10,246 nt of DNA from Methanomicrobia archaeon LH_S13 (lineage in GTDB: Archaea; Halobacteriota; Syntropharchaeia; Alkanophagales; Methanospirareceae): NCBI GenBank assembly GCA_023659785.1, contig JAGXOR010000038.1, positions 1-10,246 on the forward strand, in the 5' to 3' direction. The notes beneath the pieces were generated by a model. The model ran no database searches, was not told the DNA's origin, and worked only from the letters and a program-made list of their open reading frames with translations. The position numbers and the translations under genes are program-made. This document shows, one piece after another, positions 1 through 7,494 of the stretch (position 1 is its first letter; every line of letters starts with the position of its first letter).

Positions 1-41
1 GCTTTCCAAAAATCAGAAAATAATGGTTTTAAAATATTAAA

Positions 42-170
42 GTGCGGAATGTGGGTACAACAATAAAATATAAGGATAAATGGAAACTATCAAAGAAATT
101 TGATATCGCAACGGGTTATTTCGAAATAGGTTCTTTAGATTTTAGAAAAAAAGGTCAAGAGGCATCATAA
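42..170 (+). pseudogene. C-terminal fragment of an unidentified protein, possibly frameshifted
   Basis: The plus frame ending in TAA at 168-170 reads as a plausible lysine-rich protein tail, with the run FDIATGYFEIGSLDFRKK just before its end. Upstream this frame meets stops at 21-23 and 30-32. A second frame that is open from position 1 (containing NNGFKILKCGMWVQQ) stops at about 64-66. A third frame gives ECGYNNKI there, and together these look like a zinc-ribbon-style Cys pair split across frames. I infer the 3' end of a gene that begins outside the window and may carry a frameshift near 45-60. The family is not recognised, and chance coding is possible in so short a stretch. Confidence 0.22.
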
Positions 171-173
171 ATA

Positions 174-201
174 TTGTATTGCAAAATGTATGATTTATAT
201 C
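174..201 (+). promoter_or_regulatory. Possible promoter for the radC-led operon
   Basis: The 60-base gap between the upstream stop (170) and radC is the only non-coding space before the five-gene operon, so a promoter is expected here. TTGTAT at 174-179 and TATATC at 196-201, 16 bases apart, could be weak -35 and -10 boxes. Read the archaeal way, TTTATATC at 194-201 resembles a TATA box, but it would place the transcript start past the Shine-Dalgarno site. Neither reading is strong in DNA this AT-rich. Confidence 0.22.
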
Positions 202-215
202 TAACGTGAAGACAT

Positions 216-223
216 GGAGATGA
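216..223 (+). promoter_or_regulatory. Shine-Dalgarno site of radC
   Basis: GGAGATGA differs by one base from the ideal GGAGGTGA and ends 7 bases before the ATG at 231. It supports that start codon. Confidence 0.6.
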
Positions 224-230
224 AGTTACA

Positions 231-923
231 ATGCAAAATGAAAATAAAATAAAGATAATGGACATGCCTCAGGGAGAGAGACCAAGAGAAAGACTGACCA
301 AGTATGGTGCTGAAGCGTTAAGCAATGCAGAACTGCTTGCGATTATTCTCAGAACGGGTTCTCAAGGTGAGACTGCGGTGGATGTAGGGAACAAGTTATT
401 AAAGATGTACGGGGGTAATCTTAGGGAGTTATTTACAACAGATGTAAACGAGTTAAGCAAAATAAAGGGATTGGGATTTGTAAAAGCAGTCCAGTTAAAG
501 GCTTGTTTGGAATTAGCTAAAAGAATTTTTGAGTACAAGCCAGAAAAAAATCAAGTGAGATCCACTCAAGATGTAGTAAATATGTTAATGCCAGAACTTC
601 AGTTTGAAAAACAGGAGAAACTTTTCGCTGTTTTTCTAGGCACTAAAAATTATTTAATTAAACGTAAGTTAGTTTCAGTTGGAGGTATTGATGTTAATGT
701 TTTTAAGCCAAAAGAAATTTTGTATATGGCAGTGAGGGAAAATTCAAGTGCGATGATAATCGTCCATAATCATCCAAGTGGAGATCCTGAGCCAAGTGAG
801 GATGATATTAAAATAACAAAAAAATTAGCAGAAGCAGGGGAAGTAATAGGAATTCCTCTTCAGGATCATATTATTATTGGAGATGGTAGATATATAAGCA
901 TGAAAGAAAGAGGGATAGTCTAA
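231..923 (+). CDS. radC: RadC family protein (JAB/MPN metalloprotease-like domain)
   Basis: A full-length RadC/UPF0758 protein of 230 residues, the usual size. The N-terminal third has the family signature around GERPRERL and LSNAELLAIILRTG (about residues 15-42). A helix-hairpin-helix segment follows at about 70-95 (LSKIKGLGFVKAVQLKACLE). The C-terminal JAB/MPN domain carries the zinc motif HNHPSGDPEPSEDD, with expected ligands H179, H181 and D192, all present, so the metal site looks intact. RadC was once linked to DNA repair, but that role is now doubted and its biochemical function is unsettled. Copies in mobile and defence-rich DNA are common. The start is supported by GGAGATGA at 216-223. 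The stop codon overlaps the ribosome site of the ATPase gene, so radC appears to be the first gene of the operon rather than an unrelated neighbour. Family assignment is firm; its role here is unknown. Confidence 0.94.
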   Translation: MQNENKIKIMDMPQGERPRERLTKYGAEALSNAELLAIILRTGSQGETAVDVGNKLLKMYGGNLRELFTTDVNELSKIKGLGFVKAVQLKACLELAKRIFEYKPEKNQVRSTQDVVNMLMPELQFEKQEKLFAVFLGTKNYLIKRKLVSVGGIDVNVFKPKEILYMAVRENSSAMIIVHNHPSGDPEPSEDDIKITKKLAEAGEVIGIPLQDHIIIGDGRYISMKERGIV

Positions 924-930
924 GGGGTGA
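922..930 (+). promoter_or_regulatory. Shine-Dalgarno site that sets the ATPase start at 936
   Basis: AAGGGGTGA overlaps the radC stop (921-923) and lies 5 bases before ATG 936. A longer reading frame could begin at GTG 927, but that GTG lies inside this ribosome site, so ATG 936 is the better start. The overlap suggests translational coupling of radC to the ATPase. Confidence 0.6.
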
Positions 931-935
931 TTAAT

Positions 936-3434
936 ATGGCTATAATTGGCGATTTAGTACGACCACGGGAAGAAGTGCTAACGGAAGGCATTGAAGGAAG
1001 AGTTGATGTGTACAAAGCCTTATTAAAAGAGGGAATCGAGGGGAATTCTAAAAAATTTTTGGACGTTACCTTCCTAACCAGGTCATTGAAAGAGGTTTTT
1101 GATGAGCTCGCAGACAAGGTGAATAATAAGAAAGGCTCTAAAGGAGTGTATATTTTCTCAGGAGGTTTTGGTTCTGGTAAATCACACCACATTTTAGCTC
1201 TATTCCATGCATTAAGCTTCCCAGAAATAGGCGTAAATTGGTTAAATTTTCATAAATACTCTTTCAACATACCTACTAACGTAAAATCCGTTCTTATCCA
1301 AGCTTTAAGTATGGATCCGGACTACTTATGGGAACCTATTTTCGAAGATTTGGAGAGGAAAGACGTATTGGCAAAAGTCAAGCGATTTCCTACGCATAAA
1401 CACATAAAAGAAGCCATAGGAGATAAAACCGTGGTGATTTTTTTAGACGAAATAGAATCATGGTTCGATAGTTTGGATAATAAAAAGTTGGAAGACAAGA
1501 ATTTGAATTTTTTGCAGAACCTTTTAGAAATCGCGGCTGATAGTGATTCAAATTTAATAGTTTTTATCTCATTATTAGAAAAGGTAGAAGAAATAAAAGG
1601 TAGAATTAACCGCCAAAATTCATATTGGTGTAATCTATACGGGATTGAGGACAGAGACAGAGTAGTATTATACCGGCTATTCCGTCTTGAAGACAAAGAA
1701 AGAAATGAAAATGCAATTCAGGAAATTATTGGTAAGTATATATCGGCATATAAACAATCCGGACTATTCAAAGATCAGAGTGTTGAAACACGGAAAAGAA
1801 TTGAGGATTTAAAAAATAGGCTGTTTAATTCCTATCCATTTCATCCACAACTCATGGAAACACTGTTTGAGAAATATGGAGCATCTACTACCTATCAGAG
1901 AACAAGGGGCATTCTTTATCTGTTATCTACTGTCGTGAGAGATTTTTATGATAAAAAAGACTTGATTCTTCTTTCAGATATTAATCCTACTGCGTATGAC
2001 GAGTTATCAAAGTTAGAAAGTGAGCTATCCGAAAAAGCAGTCGAGGATATTCGCCAAATGGAATCTATAAATGTTAAACACGCTACTTCCCTCCTGACAA
2101 CGGTATTTATAAAATCAATAGGTTTCGGTCATACACGAGGGGCAAGCAAAGAAGATATTCTGTTTGGTGTTTTAGCGCCAGCGGTAAATGTAAATGAAAT
2201 AGAAGCGAGTCTTACGGAACTATCAAATAGCGCACCTCACCTTTGGCTTGCCGAAGGGAAATATTTCATACGACCCGAAGTAAACGTTCTTGTGCTTATT
2301 GAAAACGAAGCAAGAATGCTGAAAGATAAGCCAAATGTTGCTGAGAAAATAGCAGAGATAATAAAAGATGAAATTAAAATAGAAAAAATACCGGTTTATT
2401 GTTACGATACAGACGGTGTGGATACTAAAAACCAAACGAAGATAATATTTTCTTTGAAGGAAATGGGGAAGGATAACCTAAAGAAGATGTTCGAGGGACA
2501 GATGTTTCAAAATAGAATCATCTTCATTAATCCTAATTGTAAGGATGTGCTGATGTCAAATGGTATTAATATGAATGTAGCGAGGATTCTGGCAATAGAT
2601 GAGATGAAACACCAATTTGAGAACTACAAACAGGCATTGGAGCAACAACGCAATCAAAACATGAGTGAAATAAAAAAGAAGCTAAAAGAGAAATACGGTA
2701 AAATGATTAGATGGCAGAATTCAAACGATTTTATGCCTGTAAATGTTGATTTTGACAGTGGCAAGATTCAGAAGAAGTTGGAAGAGGAATTTGACATTAG
2801 CTCTTTCAAAGAGAAGATATTATTTCTCGTTGACAAGAGGGAGGAAGGAGAATCATTAAGCGTTGGGGAGATAAGAAATCAGTTTTATAGAACGAGGAGT
2901 TTTTCGGTGGTAATAGACGAAGACATCTTCAGAAAAACACTGAATGCCCTGATAAATGATGCTAAAATAGTTATCGTTTCAGGTAGTGATGTAATCAGAA
3001 AAGGAAGGATTTTAGCGTTTTTAAGGGATGATTATGTCGTTATGAAACCTGAAGAGATTCCAGCGGAGACAGGGGGAGTTGAGGTTGGAAAGCGTGAGAG
3101 TATAAGAATGCGAGTCCCAGGGGAAGAGACAGTCCCTGAGGCTGAGGAGGAAAAAGAAGCACTAAGGGAAGATGAAGTTGAAACAACACCGCTGGAGGGA
3201 GGAGAAATCGAATACGAAACATTTAAAATTGAGGAGAGTTCTCCGTGGAGTTTACAAGGGTTACTTGGAAGCACTCTGGATGAATCAGTTGATGTAGACG
3301 AGGTCTCAGTAACAATGAAAGGCAGATTAAAAGGGAAAGATGTCAAGGGCATCGTGGATAATATCTTAGAAGAACATGAGGATAAGTTACGAACTATGAA
3401 ACTGGAATCAAAGGTGAGGAAAAGAGATGATTGA
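936..3434 (+). CDS. P-loop ATPase of the DUF499 / BrxC-PglY-like group, predicted defence ATPase
   Basis: An 832-residue cytosolic protein with no signal peptide or membrane segment. The N-terminus (GDLVRPREEVL) resembles the opening of DUF499-family ATPases. Walker A is GGFGSGKSHH (about residues 76-85) and Walker B is VVIFLDEIE (about 166-174), with D171 and E172, so ATP hydrolysis is expected. A helical segment YQRTRGILYLLSTVVRDFY near residue 319 matches a conserved patch I associate with DUF499 and BrxC-like proteins. A coiled-coil-like stretch at about 559-595 is followed by a possible winged-helix region (about 632-704). An acidic, Pro/Glu-rich linker (about 705-758) then leads to a short C-terminal domain. 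BrxC/PglY proteins are usually nearer 1200 residues and DUF499 proteins about 1000, so this is short. Its last 8 bases overlap the PglZ-domain gene. I am sure of the ATPase class; the choice between DUF499 and BrxC needs a profile search. Confidence 0.82.
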   Translation: MAIIGDLVRPREEVLTEGIEGRVDVYKALLKEGIEGNSKKFLDVTFLTRSLKEVFDELADKVNNKKGSKGVYIFSGGFGSGKSHHILALFHALSFPEIGVNWLNFHKYSFNIPTNVKSVLIQALSMDPDYLWEPIFEDLERKDVLAKVKRFPTHKHIKEAIGDKTVVIFLDEIESWFDSLDNKKLEDKNLNFLQNLLEIAADSDSNLIVFISLLEKVEEIKGRINRQNSYWCNLYGIEDRDRVVLYRLFRLEDKERNENAIQEIIGKYISAYKQSGLFKDQSVETRKRIEDLKNRLFNSYPFHPQLMETLFEKYGASTTYQRTRGILYLLSTVVRDFYDKKDLILLSDINPTAYDELSKLESELSEKAVEDIRQMESINVKHATSLLTTVFIKSIGFGHTRGASKEDILFGVLAPAVNVNEIEASLTELSNSAPHLWLAEGKYFIRPEVNVLVLIENEARMLKDKPNVAEKIAEIIKDEIKIEKIPVYCYDTDGVDTKNQTKIIFSLKEMGKDNLKKMFEGQMFQNRIIFINPNCKDVLMSNGINMNVARILAIDEMKHQFENYKQALEQQRNQNMSEIKKKLKEKYGKMIRWQNSNDFMPVNVDFDSGKIQKKLEEEFDISSFKEKILFLVDKREEGESLSVGEIRNQFYRTRSFSVVIDEDIFRKTLNALINDAKIVIVSGSDVIRKGRILAFLRDDYVVMKPEEIPAETGGVEVGKRESIRMRVPGEETVPEAEEEKEALREDEVETTPLEGGEIEYETFKIEESSPWSLQGLLGSTLDESVDVDEVSVTMKGRLKGKDVKGIVDNILEEHEDKLRTMKLESKVRKRDD
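3413..3419 (+). promoter_or_regulatory. Shine-Dalgarno site of the PglZ-domain gene
   Basis: GGTGAGG lies within the end of the ATPase gene, 7 bases before ATG 3427. It supports that start and the 8-base overlap between the two genes. Confidence 0.45.
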
Positions 3435-4386
3435 GCTTTCTAATGAGTTCGTTGAAGATTTAATTTGTGAAGATAATCCATTGGATCGGATTTGGGAATA
3501 TTTAGTAGAAGATGTATGGGTATATGATAAAAGCGTATCCACTTATTACAACCAGGGAGAGAAAGAGACAGGTAGTTTTGAGAGATTCTTTAAAGATGCT
3601 TATTTCGAGATTTACGATTTGATAGCGAAAGAATCACTGGGAAAAAGGGAGAAATTGAGGGATATGCTGGTAAGAAGCGAGTATTGCCTGATAGTTGCTG
3701 ACGGATTGAGCATAAGAGAAGCAAACCTTCTTTTAAGAAAACTTGAAGAAAACGGATACAATATAAAGAAATACACCTACGAAATATCTAATCTACCCTC
3801 GGATACTATTGCGTTCTCAAAGGACATTTTAAACATAAGCGCACCATCAGCGTTGAGAACTTCTGGTGAATGGCGGGGTAAGTCCGTTTATATTGAAGAC
3901 GATAAAACAAACTATCCAGTGCCTTACTCTGACAAAGTTCTAATTTACTCAATATTCCCTGATGCGGATTTTGATAATGTCACGCCAAAAATAGGTGATT
4001 CCCTTGAGATGATATACCTAAAAGCATCTAATATCATCTTAAAGCAGATCGAGAACACAAACCACAATCAAATAGTTATTACATCGGATCATGGGTATTG
4101 CACAAAACATCCTGGGAGTAACTGGTCAATACCAGAATCAGAGAAGGAGATTTTTCAGGAAGTTTTTGGTTCTGCGAGATTTAAAGAGGAAAGCAAGATA
4201 TTTGGAGATATGGAAGAGAAGATAGAAGAAATTCTCGAAAAAACCGACCGATTGAAGAAGGTGGGGGATAATGTTATTGTGAATGGGAGATACATTTGGC
4301 CTGTGCCGGGCAGTAAGAAGCAGATATATCACGGTGGTATATCGTTTATGGAGAATTTTGTGCCGCTGATTGAGATAGAAAAATGA
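3427..4386 (+). CDS. pglZ: Short PglZ-domain protein (alkaline phosphatase superfamily)
   Basis: A 319-residue protein with the hallmarks of the PglZ fold. LIVADGLSIREANLLL (about residues 88-103) supplies the metal-binding Asp92, with a possible nucleophile at Ser95. IVITSDHGYC (216-225) gives the Asp221-His222 metal pair, and HGGISFMENFVPLIEI (302-317) is the usual closing His motif. PglZ is a BREX core component needed for defence and methylation, thought to be a phosphatase- or nuclease-like enzyme. Typical BREX PglZ proteins have about 650-900 residues. This one has only a roughly 85-residue N-terminal piece before the catalytic core and nothing after it. It overlaps the ATPase by 8 bases and the methyltransferase by 4 (ATGA), so all three are probably made together. 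The core looks intact rather than truncated by mutation. The PglZ domain call is strong; the activity is inferred. Confidence 0.8.
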   Translation: MIELSNEFVEDLICEDNPLDRIWEYLVEDVWVYDKSVSTYYNQGEKETGSFERFFKDAYFEIYDLIAKESLGKREKLRDMLVRSEYCLIVADGLSIREANLLLRKLEENGYNIKKYTYEISNLPSDTIAFSKDILNISAPSALRTSGEWRGKSVYIEDDKTNYPVPYSDKVLIYSIFPDADFDNVTPKIGDSLEMIYLKASNIILKQIENTNHNQIVITSDHGYCTKHPGSNWSIPESEKEIFQEVFGSARFKEESKIFGDMEEKIEEILEKTDRLKKVGDNVIVNGRYIWPVPGSKKQIYHGGISFMENFVPLIEIEK

Positions 4387-7058
4387 AATATATTGAAAAG
4401 GATTTTCCGATTGAAAAGTTGAACGAGATAGCAAGGAAGGAGGGAAACGCCAAGAAGCCAATATATCAAATACACAAATGGTGGGCTCGTAGGCTTGGCA
4501 GTGTCTTTCGTATGATCCTTCTCACATCGTTCATTGAATGGGATGAATTGGAAATTGAGGCAAGAAAACGCTTTGGAATCGGATTAAATTCCGAGATAGA
4601 AGCAGAAATGGATGCTCTTGCCCGAGAAAAAATGGAGGATATCCTCTGGGAGAAATTCTATTCAAAAAACGACTTTGATGGGAAAATTGTATTGGATCCA
4701 TTTATGGGTGGTGGCACAACAATAGTTGAGGTTTTAAGGCTGGGTCTGAAACCCATCGGAATAGACATCAATCCCGTTGCCTGGTTTGTTACAAAGAAGG
4801 AGGTTGAACCATTGGATTTAAATGCTTTTGAAAAGGAGTTTACGAAGTTAGAGGAGAATGTAGGGGGGAAGATTAAATCATACTACAAGACTCACTGCCC
4901 TGTATGTGAGAAAGAGAATAGCAGAACATACGAGTGGGATGAGGGAAATAATGAACTGGCAGATGTGATGTATATTTTCTGGGTAAACAAGGTAAAATGT
5001 TTGAATCCTAATTGCAAAAAAGATGTTCATCTGTTTCCAAGTTTCAAGATTGCTACGAAGAAGAATAAGAAAGAAGAGACGAGACATACTGTCTTTTGTC
5101 CAAAGTGCATGCACATTTTTGCGACGGACAAGGACGATGTTGAAGTAGAATGTCCAGAATGTGGTTTTGCGTTTATTCCTACGGAGGGATACGTGTCAAA
5201 AGGGAAATATCATTGCCCGTACTGCGGTCAGAGATACAATGTCTTAGACTCTGTGCGAAAGAGCGGCGAGATTCCAGAACGGGAGATGTATGCTATTGAA
5301 TACTACTGCCCAGTTCACGGCAGAGGATATAAGAAGGCGGATGAATACGATATAGGATTGTTTGAAAAGGCGAAGAAAGAACTTGAAGAGCAGTGGAATG
5401 AGTTGATTGGGAAGTATATTCCTGAACAGGAGATACCTGATGGGTATAATACAAAACAGATGAAGAATTTTGGGTACAAATATTTTTACGAGATGTTCAA
5501 TGAGAGGCAGTTGCTGTGTCTGAGCATGCTTTTAAAAGAGATTTTGAAGATTGAGGATGAGAATTTGAGGGAGTTTATGGTGTCAGTGTTTTCTGATATC
5601 GCACAATATCAAAATATGTTTTCAAAATATGACCTTAAGAAGATGCATACCACGGGATTATTTTCTTTGCACGCATACTGGCCACCTGTGGCACCTGCTG
5701 AGCATAATGTATGGGGCGCTAAATTGGGTGCTCGGACATTTTCTGCATATTATGATAAAATGATTAGAGGGAAAAAATATAATTTCTCGCCATACGAAAT
5801 AGTAATAGAGAATGGCAAGAGTATAAAAATAAAAATAGAGGATTGTATTGATGTAAACGATGATGTAATTTTAAAATCCCAGACCTCCGAAGACCTTTCT
5901 TTCATAAATCAAAAGATTGATGCAATCATTACTGATCCCCCCTACTACGACAATGTGATGTATTCAGAATTGGCAGATTTCTTTTATGTATGGCTTCGTT
6001 TAGCATTGAAAGACAAATATCCCTGGTTCAGAGCAGAAACTACCAGAAATAAGAGAGAAATCATTAAAAACGAGATTCAAAATAAAAATGAAGATTTTTT
6101 CTTAAAGGGTATTCAGAGGGTATTCGCCGAGTCCAACCGTGTTTTAAAAGATGACGGACTAATGGCTTTCACATTCCATCACAAAGAGACTGAAGCTTGG
6201 GCATCAATGTTGAATCCAATACTGAATGCAGGTTTTTACATAGATGCTGTGTATCCAATTCACTCGGAGATGCAAACTTCTGCTCACATCCTCAGCAAGA
6301 AATCCATCTCATATGACACCATTATCGTCTGTCGCAAGCGAATTGAGGTGTCATCTGAAGTCTCATGGAACAGTTTGAAGATTCAGATTTACGGTGAGAC
6401 AAAAAAGATGATAGAGCGTCTTTTGAAAACCCGCCCTCATCTGGGAGAGGGAGATGTAAAAATCATTGCCATGGGTAAAGGTCTTGAGTTGTATTCAAAA
6501 CACTATCCAAAGGTCCTTTTCAAAGATGGCTATTTAGAGCCAAGGGATGCAACATTTTTAATGGATGCGATGGTGGACCAAATTATTGGAGAGATAAAAG
6601 AATCTGAATTACCTTCTGGCTTGGACGATATTTCAAAAATATATACAGGGTACTTGCTTGGCGAGAGTTATGTCGAATATGACTCACTCAACAAAATACT
6701 CAGAAGCAGAACTTTTGACATATCCCTCTTAGAAAGGGAAAAACTGATAGAAAAAGGAAAAAAGAACCAATATAAAGTTGAAGGTGCTGTCAAAAGATAT
6801 TTATTTATTAATGAAAAGGTTGAAAATAATGGTGATTTATTGTATATAGACAAAATACATTACTTGCTCTATTTGTATAGAAGAGGGAAACCGATTATGA
6901 ATTTAATTGGTAAATGGAAGGATGAAACGTTATCCAGAACGCTAAGGATATATTGCGAGAAAATTAAGGATGAAGATTGTAAGAAGGTGCATGAGATGCT
7001 GGAGAAACATATAGAAATGAAAATATCGACTCTGGAATCTTTTGGAGGTGGTGCTTAG
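4383..7058 (+). CDS. DUF1156-type adenine-specific DNA methyltransferase with zinc ribbons (COG1743/PglXI-like)
   Basis: An 891-residue protein. It opens with the DUF1156 hallmark YQIHKWWARRLGSVFR (about residues 28-43). The S-adenosylmethionine motif DPFMGGGTT (105-113) is followed by GIDINPVAW. The catalytic motif is DPPYYD (518-523), expected to flip and methylate adenine N6. Between the two motifs lies a long insert with Cys pairs C172/C175, C206/C211, C239/C242, C257/C260, C278/C281 and C309/H312, which suggests two or three zinc ribbons that could bind DNA or partners. DUF1156 methylases occur beside DUF499 ATPases in predicted defence loci, and as PglXI in type 3 BREX as I recall it. 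Here it probably marks host DNA. The start codon overlaps the PglZ-domain stop. All key motifs are intact and no frameshift is seen. The recognition sequence cannot be read from the protein. Confidence 0.88.
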   Translation: MKYIEKDFPIEKLNEIARKEGNAKKPIYQIHKWWARRLGSVFRMILLTSFIEWDELEIEARKRFGIGLNSEIEAEMDALAREKMEDILWEKFYSKNDFDGKIVLDPFMGGGTTIVEVLRLGLKPIGIDINPVAWFVTKKEVEPLDLNAFEKEFTKLEENVGGKIKSYYKTHCPVCEKENSRTYEWDEGNNELADVMYIFWVNKVKCLNPNCKKDVHLFPSFKIATKKNKKEETRHTVFCPKCMHIFATDKDDVEVECPECGFAFIPTEGYVSKGKYHCPYCGQRYNVLDSVRKSGEIPEREMYAIEYYCPVHGRGYKKADEYDIGLFEKAKKELEEQWNELIGKYIPEQEIPDGYNTKQMKNFGYKYFYEMFNERQLLCLSMLLKEILKIEDENLREFMVSVFSDIAQYQNMFSKYDLKKMHTTGLFSLHAYWPPVAPAEHNVWGAKLGARTFSAYYDKMIRGKKYNFSPYEIVIENGKSIKIKIEDCIDVNDDVILKSQTSEDLSFINQKIDAIITDPPYYDNVMYSELADFFYVWLRLALKDKYPWFRAETTRNKREIIKNEIQNKNEDFFLKGIQRVFAESNRVLKDDGLMAFTFHHKETEAWASMLNPILNAGFYIDAVYPIHSEMQTSAHILSKKSISYDTIIVCRKRIEVSSEVSWNSLKIQIYGETKKMIERLLKTRPHLGEGDVKIIAMGKGLELYSKHYPKVLFKDGYLEPRDATFLMDAMVDQIIGEIKESELPSGLDDISKIYTGYLLGESYVEYDSLNKILRSRTFDISLLEREKLIEKGKKNQYKVEGAVKRYLFINEKVENNGDLLYIDKIHYLLYLYRRGKPIMNLIGKWKDETLSRTLRIYCEKIKDEDCKKVHEMLEKHIEMKISTLESFGGGA
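7044..7051 (+). promoter_or_regulatory. Shine-Dalgarno site supporting a GTG start at 7058
   Basis: GGAGGTGG, seven of eight bases matching GGAGGTGA, lies inside the end of the methyltransferase gene, 6 bases before GTG 7058. It supports that unusual start, whose first base is the last base of the TAG stop. Confidence 0.65.
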
Positions 7059-7450
7059 TGAATCTTACTCAAGGATATAATGTTCTTTTAAAAGAAGAAG
7101 AGCCCCCGGAGGAGGGGTTCGCAAAGATGAGCATTATTGAGTTCTTAAGAGAAATAAGAAGGGGTCAGGAGCTTCCAAAGAGGATGGCTATCTATGGGCT
7201 TGAGATTTTGCTACTTACAAGTGGAGAATCAAGAGCCACTACTAAATTCATCAGGAATATGTTTAGAGAGAATAATAGATTGTTTAGGGAGAAGGGTTAT
7301 ACATTCTTGTTTATTCCGAGAAAGGAATTGTATGTGAATAGGGATGTGTACCTAAGAGCAGAGGATAAAAAAGCTAATGTGTCATCGCTGTTTGGTCTAA
7401 GGCTTCAGATTAAAGAGGTGGGACTTTATTACGCGGATTTTGTGTTTTAA
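7058..7450 (+). CDS. Unrecognised 130-residue protein of the defence operon
   Basis: I do not recognise this family. It is a soluble, charged protein with no signal peptide or membrane segment. The N-terminal part is acidic (KEEEPPEEGF). A helical segment follows (about residues 24-50, ending in MAIYGLEILLLT), then a basic stretch with TKFIRNMFRENNRLFREKG (about 62-80). The C-terminus has a strand-rich pattern (YTFLFIPRKELYV, FGLRLQIKEVGLYYADFVF). The GTG start is backed by GGAGGTGG at 7044-7051 and overlaps the methyltransferase stop by one base. Small accessory proteins such as BrxA, BrxB or BrxF accompany BREX cores, but I see no motif tying it to any of them. Because it is translated directly behind the methyltransferase, it may bind or regulate that enzyme; this is inference from position only. 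Confidence 0.8.
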   Translation: MNLTQGYNVLLKEEEPPEEGFAKMSIIEFLREIRRGQELPKRMAIYGLEILLLTSGESRATTKFIRNMFRENNRLFREKGYTFLFIPRKELYVNRDVYLRAEDKKANVSSLFGLRLQIKEVGLYYADFVF

Positions 7451-7478
7451 AGAAAAATGAAAAGTGCAAAAGTTAAAA

Positions 7479-7484
7479 AGGAGG
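7479..7484 (+). promoter_or_regulatory. Perfect Shine-Dalgarno site before the truncated sixth cistron
   Basis: AGGAGG lies 10 bases before ATG 7495. It indicates that a real, well translated gene once began there. Confidence 0.6.
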
Positions 7485-7494
7485 AAGACAAAGC

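Noticed and set aside
927..938. GTG 927 as the ATPase start
   Set aside because: It is buried in the Shine-Dalgarno sequence GGGGTGA that serves ATG 936.
920..1192. Minus-strand open frame opposite the start of the ATPase gene
   Set aside because: It lies fully opposite a gene with clear family motifs, has no ribosome site, and its Ser/Thr/Pro-rich product is typical of an antisense shadow.
3032..3352. Minus-strand open frames opposite the ATPase acidic linker
   Set aside because: The Ser/Pro-rich translation is what an acidic, GAA/GAG-rich stretch gives when read backwards; no motif or start signal.
7441..7494. A-rich tract with ATGAAAAGTGC-like words before the sixth cistron, considered as a repeat or terminator
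   Set aside because: No exact repeated unit and no hairpin; it is adequately explained as an AT-rich leader with a ribosome site.
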